A stretch of DNA of 57,068 nt from Roseovarius sp. UBA6217 (GTDB taxonomy: Bacteria; Pseudomonadota; Alphaproteobacteria; Rhodobacterales; Rhodobacteraceae): positions 1 to 57,068 of the forward strand of contig DISF01000073.1 in assembly GCA_002421985.1 (NCBI GenBank). Reading direction: 5' to 3'. Shown here one piece after another: positions 1 to 8,306 of the stretch. The number at the start of each line of letters is the position of its first letter. The stretch's first letter is position 1. The notes below the pieces were generated by a model that made no database searches, was not told where the DNA came from, and saw nothing but the letters and a program-made list of their open reading frames with translations. The position numbers and the translations under genes are program-made.

Positions 1-32
1 CACGCGGATCTCGACCACCTGAGCGCGCCGCT

Positions 33-1154
33 TCAACCGCTCTCGAAACTCACCGGCAGTTCCATGCCATGCGCGCGCAAGAGGGCGTGGCGACGGGCGG
101 TGCGCAGGTCTTCGGCGACCATCTCGGCGCACATTTCCTGCGCGGTGATCTCGGGCTCCCAGCCGAGCCGCGCCTTGGCCTTGGACGGATCGCCCAGCAG
201 GGTTTCCACCTCGGCGGGGCGGAAATAGCGCGGGTCGATGCGCATGACGGTATCGCCCGGCTTGACCGCAGGGGCCTTGTCGCCGGTGACGGTGGCGACG
301 GTGGCGATCTCCTCCGCCCCGGTGCCGGAAAATTCCAGCGTGATCCCAAGCTCCGCCGCCGTCCAGCGGATGAACTCGCGCACCGAATATTGCTTGCCGG
401 TGGCGATCACGAAATCCTCGGGCGCGTCCTGTTGCAGCATCAACCACTGCATCCGCACGTAATCGCGGGCATGGCCCCAGTCGCGCAGGCTGTCGATATT
501 GCCCATGTAAAGGCATTCCTCCAGCCCCTGCGCGATATTGGCCAGCCCGCGCGTGATCTTGCGGGTGACAAAGGTCTCGCCCCGGCGCGGGCTCTCGTGG
601 TTGAAGAGGATACCGTTGCAGGCATAGATGCCATAGGCTTCGCGGTAGTTGACGCAGATCCAGTAGGCGTAGAGCTTGGCCACGGCATAGGGCGAGCGCG
701 GATGAAACGGCGTCGTCTCGCGCTGTGGTGTCTCGGCAACCTGACCGTAAAGCTCGGATGTCGAGGCCTGGTAGAAGCGGGTGGTCTTTTCCATGCCAAG
801 AAACCGGATCGCCTCCAAAAGGCGCAGCGTGCCGATGGCATCCACATCCGCCGTGTATTCAGGAGATTCGAAGCTGACCGCGACATGGCTTTGCGCGCCG
901 AGGTTATAGACCTCGTCGGGGCGCACTTCGCTGAGGATGCGGGTGAGGTTGGAGCTGTCGGTCAGGTCGCCGTAATGCAGCTTGAGCCGCTGATGGTTGG
1001 AATGCGGATCCTGATAGATGTGGTCGATCCGGCCAGTGTTGAAGAGCGAGGCACGGCGCTTGATGCCATGCACCTCATAGCCCTTTTCCAGCAGGAACTC
1101 TGCCAGATACGATCCGTCCTGCCCGGTGATCCCGGTAATCAGTGCCTTTTTCAT
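33..1154 (-). CDS. gmd: GDP-mannose 4,6-dehydratase
   Basis: A 373-residue protein, the usual length for this family. It converts GDP-mannose to GDP-4-keto-6-deoxymannose, the first step toward GDP-fucose and related deoxysugars for surface polysaccharide. The N-terminus has the Rossmann motif GITGQDGSYLAEFL, followed by the family-typical KRRASLFNTGRIDHIYQD. The active-site region reads STSELYG with the YAVAK tyrosine and lysine of extended short-chain dehydrogenases, and HESPRRGETFVTRK binds substrate and cofactor. The gene runs off toward the window start, so its usual partner (GDP-fucose synthase, fcl) would lie just outside; only 32 bases remain here. The identification is very secure. 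Confidence 0.97.
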   Translation of the reverse strand: MKKALITGITGQDGSYLAEFLLEKGYEVHGIKRRASLFNTGRIDHIYQDPHSNHQRLKLHYGDLTDSSNLTRILSEVRPDEVYNLGAQSHVAVSFESPEYTADVDAIGTLRLLEAIRFLGMEKTTRFYQASTSELYGQVAETPQRETTPFHPRSPYAVAKLYAYWICVNYREAYGIYACNGILFNHESPRRGETFVTRKITRGLANIAQGLEECLYMGNIDSLRDWGHARDYVRMQWLMLQQDAPEDFVIATGKQYSVREFIRWTAAELGITLEFSGTGAEEIATVATVTGDKAPAVKPGDTVMRIDPRYFRPAEVETLLGDPSKAKARLGWEPEITAQEMCAEMVAEDLRTARRHALLRAHGMELPVSFESG

Positions 1155-1358
1155 GCCGCCGTCTTCTTCGCTTTACCTGTCCTCTTGCGGGTTAAGCCAC
1201 CGCAACACGATCCGCAAGCGTGGAGGCGGCGCGACGCCAAGCCGTGGCGCGGCCGGATTGTTCGGCTTTTCTTGAAAAGGCTGGGTTTTCCGCGTCAATT
1301 CATGACACTCTTGCACCGTGGCACAAGGCGCACGCAGGCCAACGCAAGGAGACCGAAA

Positions 1359-1626
1359 ATGCCTGATCCGGCGATCATCCGGGACGCGTCGGAATTCGCG
1401 GTGCGATGGCTTCATGTTGTCACCGCCATCGCCTCGATCGGCGCGTCCTTCTATCGCGTGGCGCGCGACTTTGGATTGCGCCGGGCGGATGATTTACCGT
1501 CGGACATGCCCGACCGCTGCGCCATGTGCCATGCCCGCGTGCCGGGCTAAGAGGGGATCATCCGCGCCCCAAGGAACGTGCTGCTGGAGACCGAGGCCGA
1601 TATCGCTCGCGCGGCCCATCGCATGA
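1359..1626 (+). pseudogene. puuD (urate hydroxylase) remnant, internally deleted
   Basis: The reading frame starts at an ATG with a good ribosome site (AAGGAGACCG). It encodes FAVRWLHVVTAIASIGASFY, which resembles the first membrane helix of the PuuD urate hydroxylase. It then jumps directly to DMPDRCAMCHARVPG, which resembles the haem-binding CxxCH region of PuuD's C-terminal cytochrome c domain. A TAA stop at 1548-1550 sits where the family usually has Trp. Beyond it the same frame continues with APRNVLLETEADIARAAHRM, again PuuD-like, before similarity ends. An intact PuuD is around 400 residues, so the middle is missing. Interpretation: a decayed gene with one large in-frame deletion plus a nonsense mutation. 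Family assignment is from memory of the sequence pattern. Confidence 0.72.
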
Positions 1627-1659
1627 GCGGCCACCGTCCCCCACAGGCCAAAGCCCGCC

Positions 1660-2172
1660 TCAGCCCCCCGTTTCCGCCGTCTTGCGGGGCAGCACCCAAT
1701 CGGGCCGGGGAAAGTGGCAGGTATAGCCACCGGGAAAGCGCGCGAGGTAGTCCTGATGCTCGGGTTCGGCCTCCCAGAAATCGCCCACCGGCTCCACCTC
1801 GGTCACCACGCGCCCCGGCCAGAGGCCCGACGCCTCGACATCGGCGATGGTGCGCAGCGCCTCTTCGCGTTGCGCGTCAGAGCAATAAAAGATCGCCGAG
1901 CGATAGCTCAGGCCGACATCGTTGCCCTGCCGGTTGGGTGTGGTGGGATCGTGGATCTGAAAGAAGAATTCAAGCAACCGCCGATAGCTGATGCGCGCGG
2001 GATCGAAGATGATCTCGATGCCCTCGGCATGGGTGCCGTGGTTGCGATAGGTGGCATTGGGCACATCGCCCCCGGTATAGCCCACGCGGGTGGAAATCAC
2101 CCCGTCAAGCTTGCGGACAAGGTCCTGCATCCCCCAGAAACAGCCCCCCGCCAGAACCGCGCGTTCGCTCAT
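1660..2172 (-). CDS. msrA: Peptide-methionine (S)-S-oxide reductase MsrA
   Basis: 170 residues. It repairs the S epimer of oxidised methionine, using thioredoxin as reductant. The catalytic motif GGCFW is at residues 9-13 with Cys11 as nucleophile. VGYTGGDVPNATYRNHGTHA and EFFFQIHDPTTPNRQGNDVG are typical of the family. A distal Cys in GYTCHF may take part in resolution. The start overlaps the stop of the upstream msrB by four bases (ATGA), so the two reductases are one translationally coupled unit covering both sulfoxide epimers. The protein has no signal peptide and is therefore cytoplasmic. Confidence 0.97.
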   Translation of the reverse strand: MSERAVLAGGCFWGMQDLVRKLDGVISTRVGYTGGDVPNATYRNHGTHAEGIEIIFDPARISYRRLLEFFFQIHDPTTPNRQGNDVGLSYRSAIFYCSDAQREEALRTIADVEASGLWPGRVVTEVEPVGDFWEAEPEHQDYLARFPGGYTCHFPRPDWVLPRKTAETGG

Positions 2173-2618
2173 GTCACATCCTCCACCTGATCGAGATAGT
2201 CGCCGTAGCCCTCGGCCTCCATGTCGTCACGATGGATGAAGCGCAGGCTGGCCGAGTTGATGCAATAGCGCAGGCCCCCCCGGTCGCGCGGCCCGTCAGG
2301 AAAGACATGGCCAAGATGGCTGTCGCCATGGGTGCTGCGCACCTCGGTGCGGATCATGCCAAGCGAGTCGTCGCGCAATTCGGTTACATGGGCGGGCACG
2401 AGGGGCTTGGTAAAGCTGGGCCAGCCACAGCCTGCATCGAACTTGTCGGCACTGGCGAAAAGCGGCTCGCCCGAGACGATATCGACGTAAATCCCCGGCT
2501 CGGTATTGTGCAGATACGCCCCCGTGCCAGGCCGTTCGGTGCCGTTCTGCTGGGTCACGCGGTATTGCTCGGGGTCAAGCGCGGCGACGCGGTCGGGATC
2601 CTTGCGGTATTGGGTCAT
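2169..2618 (-). CDS. msrB: Peptide-methionine (R)-S-oxide reductase MsrB
   Basis: 149 residues from the ATG at 2618, which follows a GGAG eight bases upstream; a longer in-frame extension is possible but lacks support. The signature CGWPSF, the block GDSHLGHVFPDGP and the catalytic RYCINSASLRFI are all present. The two CxxC pairs that bind structural zinc in the E. coli enzyme are absent (GEPLFAS and STHGDSH occupy those places), so this is the zinc-free form known in many bacteria. It reduces methionine R-sulfoxide. It is first in the two-gene msrB-msrA operon, divergent from the GntR-type regulator at 2750. Confidence 0.96.
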   Translation of the reverse strand: MTQYRKDPDRVAALDPEQYRVTQQNGTERPGTGAYLHNTEPGIYVDIVSGEPLFASADKFDAGCGWPSFTKPLVPAHVTELRDDSLGMIRTEVRSTHGDSHLGHVFPDGPRDRGGLRYCINSASLRFIHRDDMEAEGYGDYLDQVEDVT

Positions 2619-2749
2619 GGCACGCTCCATCCTGTTTCGCACTAAAAGATGGGGCAAGCGCGGCAAAAAACAAAGGGGGCGGCCACGCCACTTGCCGCAA
2701 CGGGCGGGCGGTCATATGATCTTTCCCACCCTTGCCACAGGCCCCCGCC

Positions 2750-3517
2750 ATGCCATTCGAGAAAGTGACCCCGGAAAAGCTCTCCTGCGCGGTGACGCGG
2801 CAGATAGAAAAGCTGATCCTGCGCGGCATCCTGCGCCCCGGAGAGCGCCTGCCCGCCGAGCGTGACCTTGCCGACAAGCTTGGCGTGTCGCGCCCGTCGC
2901 TGCGCGAGGCGGTGGCGGATCTTCAGCACAAGGGGTTGCTGACCGCGCGGGCCGGGGCGGGCATCTACGTGGCCGATGTGCTTGGCAGCGCGTTCTCGCC
3001 CGGTCTGATCCGGCTTTTCGCCGAGCATGACGAGGCGGTGTTCGACTATATCGCGTTCCGCCGCGATCTCGAGGGGCTGGCGGCGGGCCGGGCGGCGCGG
3101 CTCGCATCGGATACCGATCTGCGGGTCATCCAGACGGTGATGGACAAGATGGAGACCGCCCACAAGAAGACCAACCCGGCCGACGAGGCGCGCCTTGATG
3201 CCGAGTTTCACATGGCGATCATCGAAGCGAGCCACAATGTCATCATGCTGCATATGATGCGCTCGATGTTTCAGCTCTTGCGCGAGGGCGTGTTCTACAA
3301 CCGGCAGGTCATGTTCAAGCAGCGCACCACGCGCGGCGCCCTTCTCGACCAGCACCGCCGGATCAACGCCGCCATTCAGGCGCGCGACGCGCAGGCCGCG
3401 CGCGCCGCGATCGAGGCGCATCTCGACTATGTGGAAAAGGCGCTCTCGGATCAGCAAAAGGCCGAGCGCAACGAGGCCATCGCGCGCCAGAGGTTCGAGC
3501 ACGAGCAATCGCGGTAG
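2750..3517 (+). CDS. FadR/GntR-family transcriptional regulator
   Basis: About 255 residues from the ATG at 2750. The N-terminal winged helix-turn-helix shows the GntR signature: ILRGILRPGERLPAERDLAD followed by LGVSRPSLREAVADLQHKGL. The C-terminal part is the all-helical FCD ligand domain, with an acidic/His metal site suggested by DAEFHMAIIEASHN and the later H in LLDQHRRI. It most resembles the PdhR/LldR subgroup, which senses small organic acids, but no target operon is visible: the divergent neighbours are msrB-msrA and the downstream gene is a carboxypeptidase. An 8-bp palindrome (TCATATGA, 2712-2719) just upstream could be an autoregulatory operator; that is inference only. Confidence 0.9.
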   Translation: MPFEKVTPEKLSCAVTRQIEKLILRGILRPGERLPAERDLADKLGVSRPSLREAVADLQHKGLLTARAGAGIYVADVLGSAFSPGLIRLFAEHDEAVFDYIAFRRDLEGLAAGRAARLASDTDLRVIQTVMDKMETAHKKTNPADEARLDAEFHMAIIEASHNVIMLHMMRSMFQLLREGVFYNRQVMFKQRTTRGALLDQHRRINAAIQARDAQAARAAIEAHLDYVEKALSDQQKAERNEAIARQRFEHEQSR

Positions 3518-3672
3518 GCAGTCGCGCAAGGGATCGTGACATGCGTGGCGTGGTCCGATCCGGGCCGCAGATCTCCCACGCCAATCGCCCATGTTGGGAT
3601 GCGGACAACACCCCCTACCACATGTTGCAAAAACCCGGCATCAGGATCAAAATTTTCCAATTAAATACGTGC

Positions 3673-3701
3673 TTTAAGAGGCGCGGTTGATGTGCTATAT
3701 T
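3673..3701 (+). promoter_or_regulatory. Possible promoter of the DD-carboxypeptidase gene
   Basis: The AT-rich stretch upstream of the carboxypeptidase contains TATATT at 3696-3701 as a good -10 candidate. A weak -35 (TTTAAG, 3673-3678) sits 17 bases before it. The leader to the ATG at 3769 would be about 60 bases. The 3518-3672 region otherwise shows no gene. Confidence 0.3.
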
Positions 3702-3768
3702 CGGGCAAAACATGCGCGGCACCAATCGTCGCCACGAGGCAGAAACAAACAAGAAAAAGAGCGGAACC

Positions 3769-5268
3769 ATGAAAACATGGGGCAGGCAGCCCTTGCTATG
3801 GGGCCTCATTGCGCTGGCGACGGTGTGGATGCTGGTGGTTGTGCCGCTCAGCGCGGCGGCGGCCCCTTACGCGGGCTATGTCATCGACGCGCGCAACGGC
3901 AAGGTGCTCTATTCAGAGAACGCCGACACGCCGCTTCACCCGGCCTCGCTCACCAAGATGATGACGCTCTATGTCGTCTTCGAGGCGGTGGAGAACGGCG
4001 AAATCGGGCTTGACGACCTGGTGACGATTTCGAGCTATGCCGCCGCCGAACCGCCAAGCAAGCTTGGCCTGCGCCCCGGTGAAAAAATCCGCCTGCGCTA
4101 TCTCGTCCGCGCCGCGGCTGTGCGCTCTGCCAATGATGCGGCCACGGCCCTTGCCGAGGCGATCGAGGGATCGGAGGCGCGCTTTGCCCAGCGCATGAAC
4201 CGCACCGCCAAGGCGATGGGGATGACGCGCACAACCTTCAAGAACGCGCACGGCCTGACCGAGAGCGGGCACATGTCCACCGCACGCGACATGACCATCC
4301 TGGGGCGGCACCTCTTTTACGACTATCCCGAGTATTACAACCTGTTCTCGCGCATTTCCACCGATGCGGGGGTAAAGACAGTCTATCACACCAACCGCAA
4401 GATGCTGAGCAGCTATAGCGGTGCGGACGGGATCAAGACCGGCTATACCCGCGCGGCGGGCTTCAATCTCACCGCCAGCGCCGAGCGGGGTGGCGTGCGC
4501 ATCATCGCCACGGTCTTTGGCGGCAATTCGACCGCGTCGCGCAACGCGCAGGTGGTCAAGCTTCTTGATCTGGGCTTTAGCAAGGCAGATCGCCAGGTTG
4601 CCGTGGCCAAGCCGCAGCGCCCGCCCTATCTGGGCAGGCTGGATCATGCGCCGGTGGTCATCGCCGCGGGCGAGGCACGCCCGGCCTATGCCGCGAAAAC
4701 CGTCCGCCTCGCCACCGCCGCCGCCGTCCGCCGGAGCCTTCGCCCCAAGCCCCGGCCCGGTGCCGCACCGATAGAGACGACAGAGCCGATGATCGTGGCC
4801 GATGCCGCGGAAATCGAACGCGCGCTGCTTGCCGCCACCGATGATGCGCCGGAAACCGCGCCCGAGGAGGCCATCGCCGCGCTGCGCCCCGAAGCCCGCC
4901 CCGAAGCCCGCCCCGAGGCCCGCCCCGAGGCCCGCCCCGAGGATGCCGCAGGCTCTGTTGGCGGGGCGCAAATGGCGCAGGCAGAGGAGGAGACGATGCC
5001 CGAGGTGGTCAGCCGCGTGTCCACCTCGGACGGGCGTCATTGGGGGGTGAACGTGGGCCGCTATCCCAGCCAATACAAGGCGCGGCAGGTGCTGTTGCAG
5101 ACCGCGCTGTCGGAAATGTCCACCCTCGACGGCAGCCTTCGCAAGGTGGTGCGTCGCCCCACCGGGTTTGACGCGAATTTCATGGGCATGACGCGCGAGA
5201 CCGCCGATACCGCCTGTCGCCGCCTTCAGGCGCGCAAGATCACCTGTTTCATGATCGGACCAAGCTGA
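3769..5268 (+). CDS. D-alanyl-D-alanine carboxypeptidase with C-terminal SPOR domain
   Basis: 499 residues from the ATG at 3769; an in-frame ATG at 3712 would add 19 charged residues and spoil the signal sequence. Residues 1-37 form a signal peptide or anchor (LLWGLIALATVWMLVVV). The peptidase S11 domain has all three penicillin-binding motifs: SLTK (Ser60), SAN (Ser120) and KTG (Lys223). It trims the terminal D-Ala from peptidoglycan pentapeptides in the periplasm. A low-complexity linker with four EARP repeats follows (residues about 375-390). The last 80 residues (from HWGVNVGRYPSQYKARQVLL) look like a SPOR domain, which binds denuded glycan at division sites. This architecture is common in alphaproteobacteria. 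Confidence 0.93.
   Translation: MKTWGRQPLLWGLIALATVWMLVVVPLSAAAAPYAGYVIDARNGKVLYSENADTPLHPASLTKMMTLYVVFEAVENGEIGLDDLVTISSYAAAEPPSKLGLRPGEKIRLRYLVRAAAVRSANDAATALAEAIEGSEARFAQRMNRTAKAMGMTRTTFKNAHGLTESGHMSTARDMTILGRHLFYDYPEYYNLFSRISTDAGVKTVYHTNRKMLSSYSGADGIKTGYTRAAGFNLTASAERGGVRIIATVFGGNSTASRNAQVVKLLDLGFSKADRQVAVAKPQRPPYLGRLDHAPVVIAAGEARPAYAAKTVRLATAAAVRRSLRPKPRPGAAPIETTEPMIVADAAEIERALLAATDDAPETAPEEAIAALRPEARPEARPEARPEARPEDAAGSVGGAQMAQAEEETMPEVVSRVSTSDGRHWGVNVGRYPSQYKARQVLLQTALSEMSTLDGSLRKVVRRPTGFDANFMGMTRETADTACRRLQARKITCFMIGPS
4891..4938 (+). repeat. Four 12-bp tandem repeats inside the carboxypeptidase gene
   Basis: Four copies of GARGCCCGCCCC (two with A, then two with G at the third base) lie end to end and encode EARP four times in the linker between the peptidase and SPOR domains. 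The unit is a multiple of three, so slippage would change linker length without a frameshift. Confidence 0.9.
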
Positions 5269-5274
5269 CGCGCG

Positions 5275-6600
5275 TCAATCGCCGCGCAGCGTGGCCCACG
5301 CATAGGGCGGCCACATCATCGCCCGCCGGAACCGCCCCAGCGGCCAGCGCCGGGGTGGCTTTTGCATGATCTGCGGATAGCGGGGGCGCGGCGTGCGATC
5401 CATCGCCAGATCGGCGAGGATCGCGCCTGCATGGCTTGCCATGGCCACGCCATTTCCGTGATAGCTCAGCGCCGCAAAGGCCCCCGGCATCTCGGGAATC
5501 GGCCCGGCATAGGGCGTGAGATCGGGCGCGATCGACAGCAGCCCGTTCCAGCTATGCGGCGTCTCGACATGGCACCATTCGGGGAACATCGCCTCGAAAT
5601 GCGCGCGGGTCGTGCGGTGCATCCGCGCATCGAACCGGGCAGAGGAAAACAGCCCCCCGCGCATCCCGAACAGCATCCGGTTATCGGGCATGAGCCGGAA
5701 ATAATGCAGAAAGAACCGATCATCATAGCACATCTGCCGCGTGGTCCAGCCCTGGGCGGCCAACTCGTCGTCGCTCATCGGGCGGGTGACGATGACGTTC
5801 GATTGCGTCGGCAGATAGCGCGCGCGCAGCCAGTCCGGCAGATCGTCCGAGGAATAGCCGTTGGTCGCCACGATCAGGCGGCGCGCGGTGATGCAAGCCT
5901 TGGGCGTGGTGAGCTGAAAGGCACCGCCCCGCCGGATCGCGGTCACCGGGGACTGCGCATGGAGCCGCGCGCCCGCCCGCCTTGCCGCCCCGGCCAGCCC
6001 GAGCGCATATTTCAACGGGTTGAGGGCAAAGCCGATGGGCGTGGTGAGCGCGGCATGGAACGGGCCGCGCATCCCCGCCTGCGCCAGCCCCTCGCGGGCG
6101 ACAAGCGCCGGCGTGACGCCGTAATCGGCCTCGATCCGCGCCGCGCGCGCGGCAAAACCGGCGGCCGCACGCGCACTATGGGCCAGCAGTGTTTCACCCT
6201 CCGAATGCGTATCGGCCTCGATACCGTGGCGCGCGATCAGGTGGCGGACGGTCTCGACCGCCGCTTTTTCCGTGGCGCGCCAGTCGCGGCGCGCCTCCTC
6301 GCCATGCATCCGGCGCAGCATCGCATCCGAGGCCGCCGAACCCCCCAGACAGCAGAACCCGCCATTGCGCCCCGACGCGCCCCAGCCGGGGCTTTTCGCC
6401 TCGAACACGCGCACATCCTGCCCCGCCTGGGCGAGATGCAGCGCCGCCGACAGCCCGGTAAACCCCGCCCCGATCACCGCCACGTCGCAGGTGATCGCCC
6501 CTTCGGCCATCGGATCATCGGGGGTGGCCACGGTCGCGGCCCAGAAACAGGCGGCGCGCGGCCCCTCACCATAGGTATGAGCGGGAAAGACGCGCCTCAT
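5275..6600 (-). CDS. FAD-dependent amine oxidase (PuuB/OrdL type)
   Basis: 441 residues from the ATG at 6600, which overlaps the end of the upstream permease gene by ATGA. The FAD-binding motif VIGAGFTGLSAALHLAQAG and the family sequence GWGASGRNGGFC define a DAO-family oxidase. The C-terminal GLLSIAPDLTPYAG and SYHGNGVAMAS are typical of gamma-glutamylputrescine oxidase and related enzymes. It would oxidise putrescine, gamma-glutamylputrescine or another amine, releasing aldehyde, ammonia and peroxide. It is last in the potFGHI operon, which supports a polyamine substrate. No glutamate-putrescine ligase (puuA) is in the window, so the exact substrate is open. Confidence 0.88.
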   Translation of the reverse strand: MRRVFPAHTYGEGPRAACFWAATVATPDDPMAEGAITCDVAVIGAGFTGLSAALHLAQAGQDVRVFEAKSPGWGASGRNGGFCCLGGSAASDAMLRRMHGEEARRDWRATEKAAVETVRHLIARHGIEADTHSEGETLLAHSARAAAGFAARAARIEADYGVTPALVAREGLAQAGMRGPFHAALTTPIGFALNPLKYALGLAGAARRAGARLHAQSPVTAIRRGGAFQLTTPKACITARRLIVATNGYSSDDLPDWLRARYLPTQSNVIVTRPMSDDELAAQGWTTRQMCYDDRFFLHYFRLMPDNRMLFGMRGGLFSSARFDARMHRTTRAHFEAMFPEWCHVETPHSWNGLLSIAPDLTPYAGPIPEMPGAFAALSYHGNGVAMASHAGAILADLAMDRTPRPRYPQIMQKPPRRWPLGRFRRAMMWPPYAWATLRGD

Positions 6601-7415
6601 CTCTGCTGTGCCGCGGCCCGCTCGTCGGCCTGTTGGCGCAGGCTCGCGCGCTTGGTGATGAGCGAGGCTGTGATGACCCCCGCCGCCACGATGCCGATCA
6701 TGATGGTGGAAAGCGCGTTGATCTCGGGGCTTACGCCAAGCCGGATCGACGACCATATCTTGATCGGCAGCGTGGTGGCCGATGGCCCGGCGGTAAACGA
6801 CGCGATCACCAGATCGTCAAGCGAGAGCGTGAAGGCCAGCAGCCAGCCGGAAATCACCGCAGGCGCGATGATCGGCAGGGTGACAAGGCGGAACGCATCA
6901 AAGGCCGAACACCCCAGATCAAGCGCCGCCTCTTCCAGCGAGCGATCAAATGTCACCAGCCGCGACGACACCACCACCGCCACGAAGGCCATGGAAAAGG
7001 TGGTATGTGCAAGGATGATGGTGAGGATCCCGCGATCCAGCCCGATCCCGATGAACAAGAGCAGAAGCGACAGGCCGGTGATCACCTCGGGCATCACCAG
7101 CGGCGCGTAGATCATGCCCGAAAACAGCGTGCGCCCCGGAAACCGCCCCACCCTCACCAGCACCAGCGCCGCCATCGTCCCCAGAACCGTGGCGATGGTA
7201 GACGAGGCAACAGCCACCTTGAGCGTGACCAGCGCGGCATCGAGAAACGCCTGATTCTGGATAAGCGTGCCATACCATTTCGTCGAGAACCCGGCCCAGA
7301 CCGTCACCAGCTTGGACTCGTTGAAGCTGTAGACGATGAGGATGAGCATCGGCAGGTAGAGAAACGCAAAGCCCAAGCTGAGCGAGGTGGCGTTGAACCA
7401 TGTCAGCCGTCTCAT
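6597..7415 (-). CDS. potI: Putrescine/spermidine ABC transporter permease PotI/PotC type
   Basis: 272 residues from the ATG at 7415, which overlaps the stop of the other permease gene (ATGA). Six hydrophobic segments begin with FAFLYLPMLILIVYSFNESK. The cytoplasmic EAA loop that contacts the ATPase reads EEAALDLGCSAFDAFRLVTL. PGRTLFSGMIYAPLVMPEVI and LAFTLSLDDLVIASF are characteristic of polyamine permeases. It forms the inner-membrane channel with PotH. It is coupled at both ends by four-base overlaps to potH and to the FAD oxidase. Confidence 0.94.
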   Translation of the reverse strand: MRRLTWFNATSLSLGFAFLYLPMLILIVYSFNESKLVTVWAGFSTKWYGTLIQNQAFLDAALVTLKVAVASSTIATVLGTMAALVLVRVGRFPGRTLFSGMIYAPLVMPEVITGLSLLLLFIGIGLDRGILTIILAHTTFSMAFVAVVVSSRLVTFDRSLEEAALDLGCSAFDAFRLVTLPIIAPAVISGWLLAFTLSLDDLVIASFTAGPSATTLPIKIWSSIRLGVSPEINALSTIMIGIVAAGVITASLITKRASLRQQADERAAAQQR

Positions 7416-8302
7416 TCCTCGGCCTCCCGCTGCTTTTGCTGGTTGATCTGGAAAAGCACGATGGGCACGATCAGGATGAGCAGCAGCACCACCGCCACGG
7501 CGCTTGCCACCGGCCAGTCGCGGTTGTTGAAGAACTCCTCCCACAGCACCTTGCCGATCATCAGCGTTTGCGACCCACCCAGGAGCGAGGGGATAACGAA
7601 TTCGCCGATGGTGGGAATGAACACCAGGAAACAGCCTGCGATGATCCCGTTCTTCGAGAGCGGCACGGTGATGAGCCAAAAGGCCGAAAGGCGCGAACAC
7701 CCCAGATCCTCGGCCGCTTCCAGAAGCGAGTCGTCCATCCGGTCCAGCGCCGAATAGATCGGCAGGATCATGAAGGGCAGGTAGGTGTAGACAATGCCGA
7801 TATAGACCGCCGTCGGCGTGTTGAGGATGGTAAGCGGCGTGGAGATCACCCCGAGCCACAGCAGGAACTGGTTCAGGTAACCCTCGGTCGAGAGAATGCC
7901 CATCCACGAATAGACCCGGATCAGGAACGAGGTCCAGAATGGCAGGATCACCAGCATCATCAGCGTGGGCCGCCAGTGATCGGGCGCGTTGGCCATGCCA
8001 TAGGCGATGGGATAGCCGACCATCAGCGTCAGCACGGTCGAGACGAGCGCGATCTGGAGCGAGGAGAGATAGGCCTTCCAGTAGAGATCGTCGGTAGTCA
8101 GGAAGGTGAAATTCTCGAAATCGAGCGCCGACAGGAACGCCTTGATGCCCGCCCAGCCCTCGGAAAGGTCGAGCGTGGGCGTGTAGGGCGGGATGGCCAG
8201 CGCCGTGTCGGAGAGCGAGATCTTGAGCACGATCAGGAACGGCACCAGAAACAGCGCCAGAAGCCAGCCATAGGGCAGCGCGATGAGGGCGAAACGGCGC
8301 AT
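7412..8302 (-). CDS. potH: Putrescine/spermidine ABC transporter permease PotH/PotB type
   Basis: 296 residues with six predicted membrane helices, starting with LPYGWLLALFLVPFLIVLKI. The EAA loop is LEAAEDLGCSRLSAFWLITV. FWTSFLIRVYSWMGIL and FIPTIGEFVIPSLLGG are strongly conserved in the PotB/PotH family. The start lies four bases after the potG stop, so expression should be linked. With PotI it forms the heterodimeric channel for polyamine entry. Confidence 0.94.
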   Translation of the reverse strand: MRRFALIALPYGWLLALFLVPFLIVLKISLSDTALAIPPYTPTLDLSEGWAGIKAFLSALDFENFTFLTTDDLYWKAYLSSLQIALVSTVLTLMVGYPIAYGMANAPDHWRPTLMMLVILPFWTSFLIRVYSWMGILSTEGYLNQFLLWLGVISTPLTILNTPTAVYIGIVYTYLPFMILPIYSALDRMDDSLLEAAEDLGCSRLSAFWLITVPLSKNGIIAGCFLVFIPTIGEFVIPSLLGGSQTLMIGKVLWEEFFNNRDWPVASAVAVVLLLILIVPIVLFQINQQKQREAEE

Positions 8303-8306
8303 CGCG

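Noticed and set aside
69..1550. Very long plus-strand open frame across gmd
   Set aside because: It mirrors gmd codon structure in GC-rich DNA and has no family-like sequence until the separate puuD remnant at its end; a shadow of the real gene.
4891..4938. Short tandem repeats as a possible CRISPR array
   Set aside because: 12-bp contiguous units with no spacers, inside a coding sequence, with no cas genes anywhere in the window.
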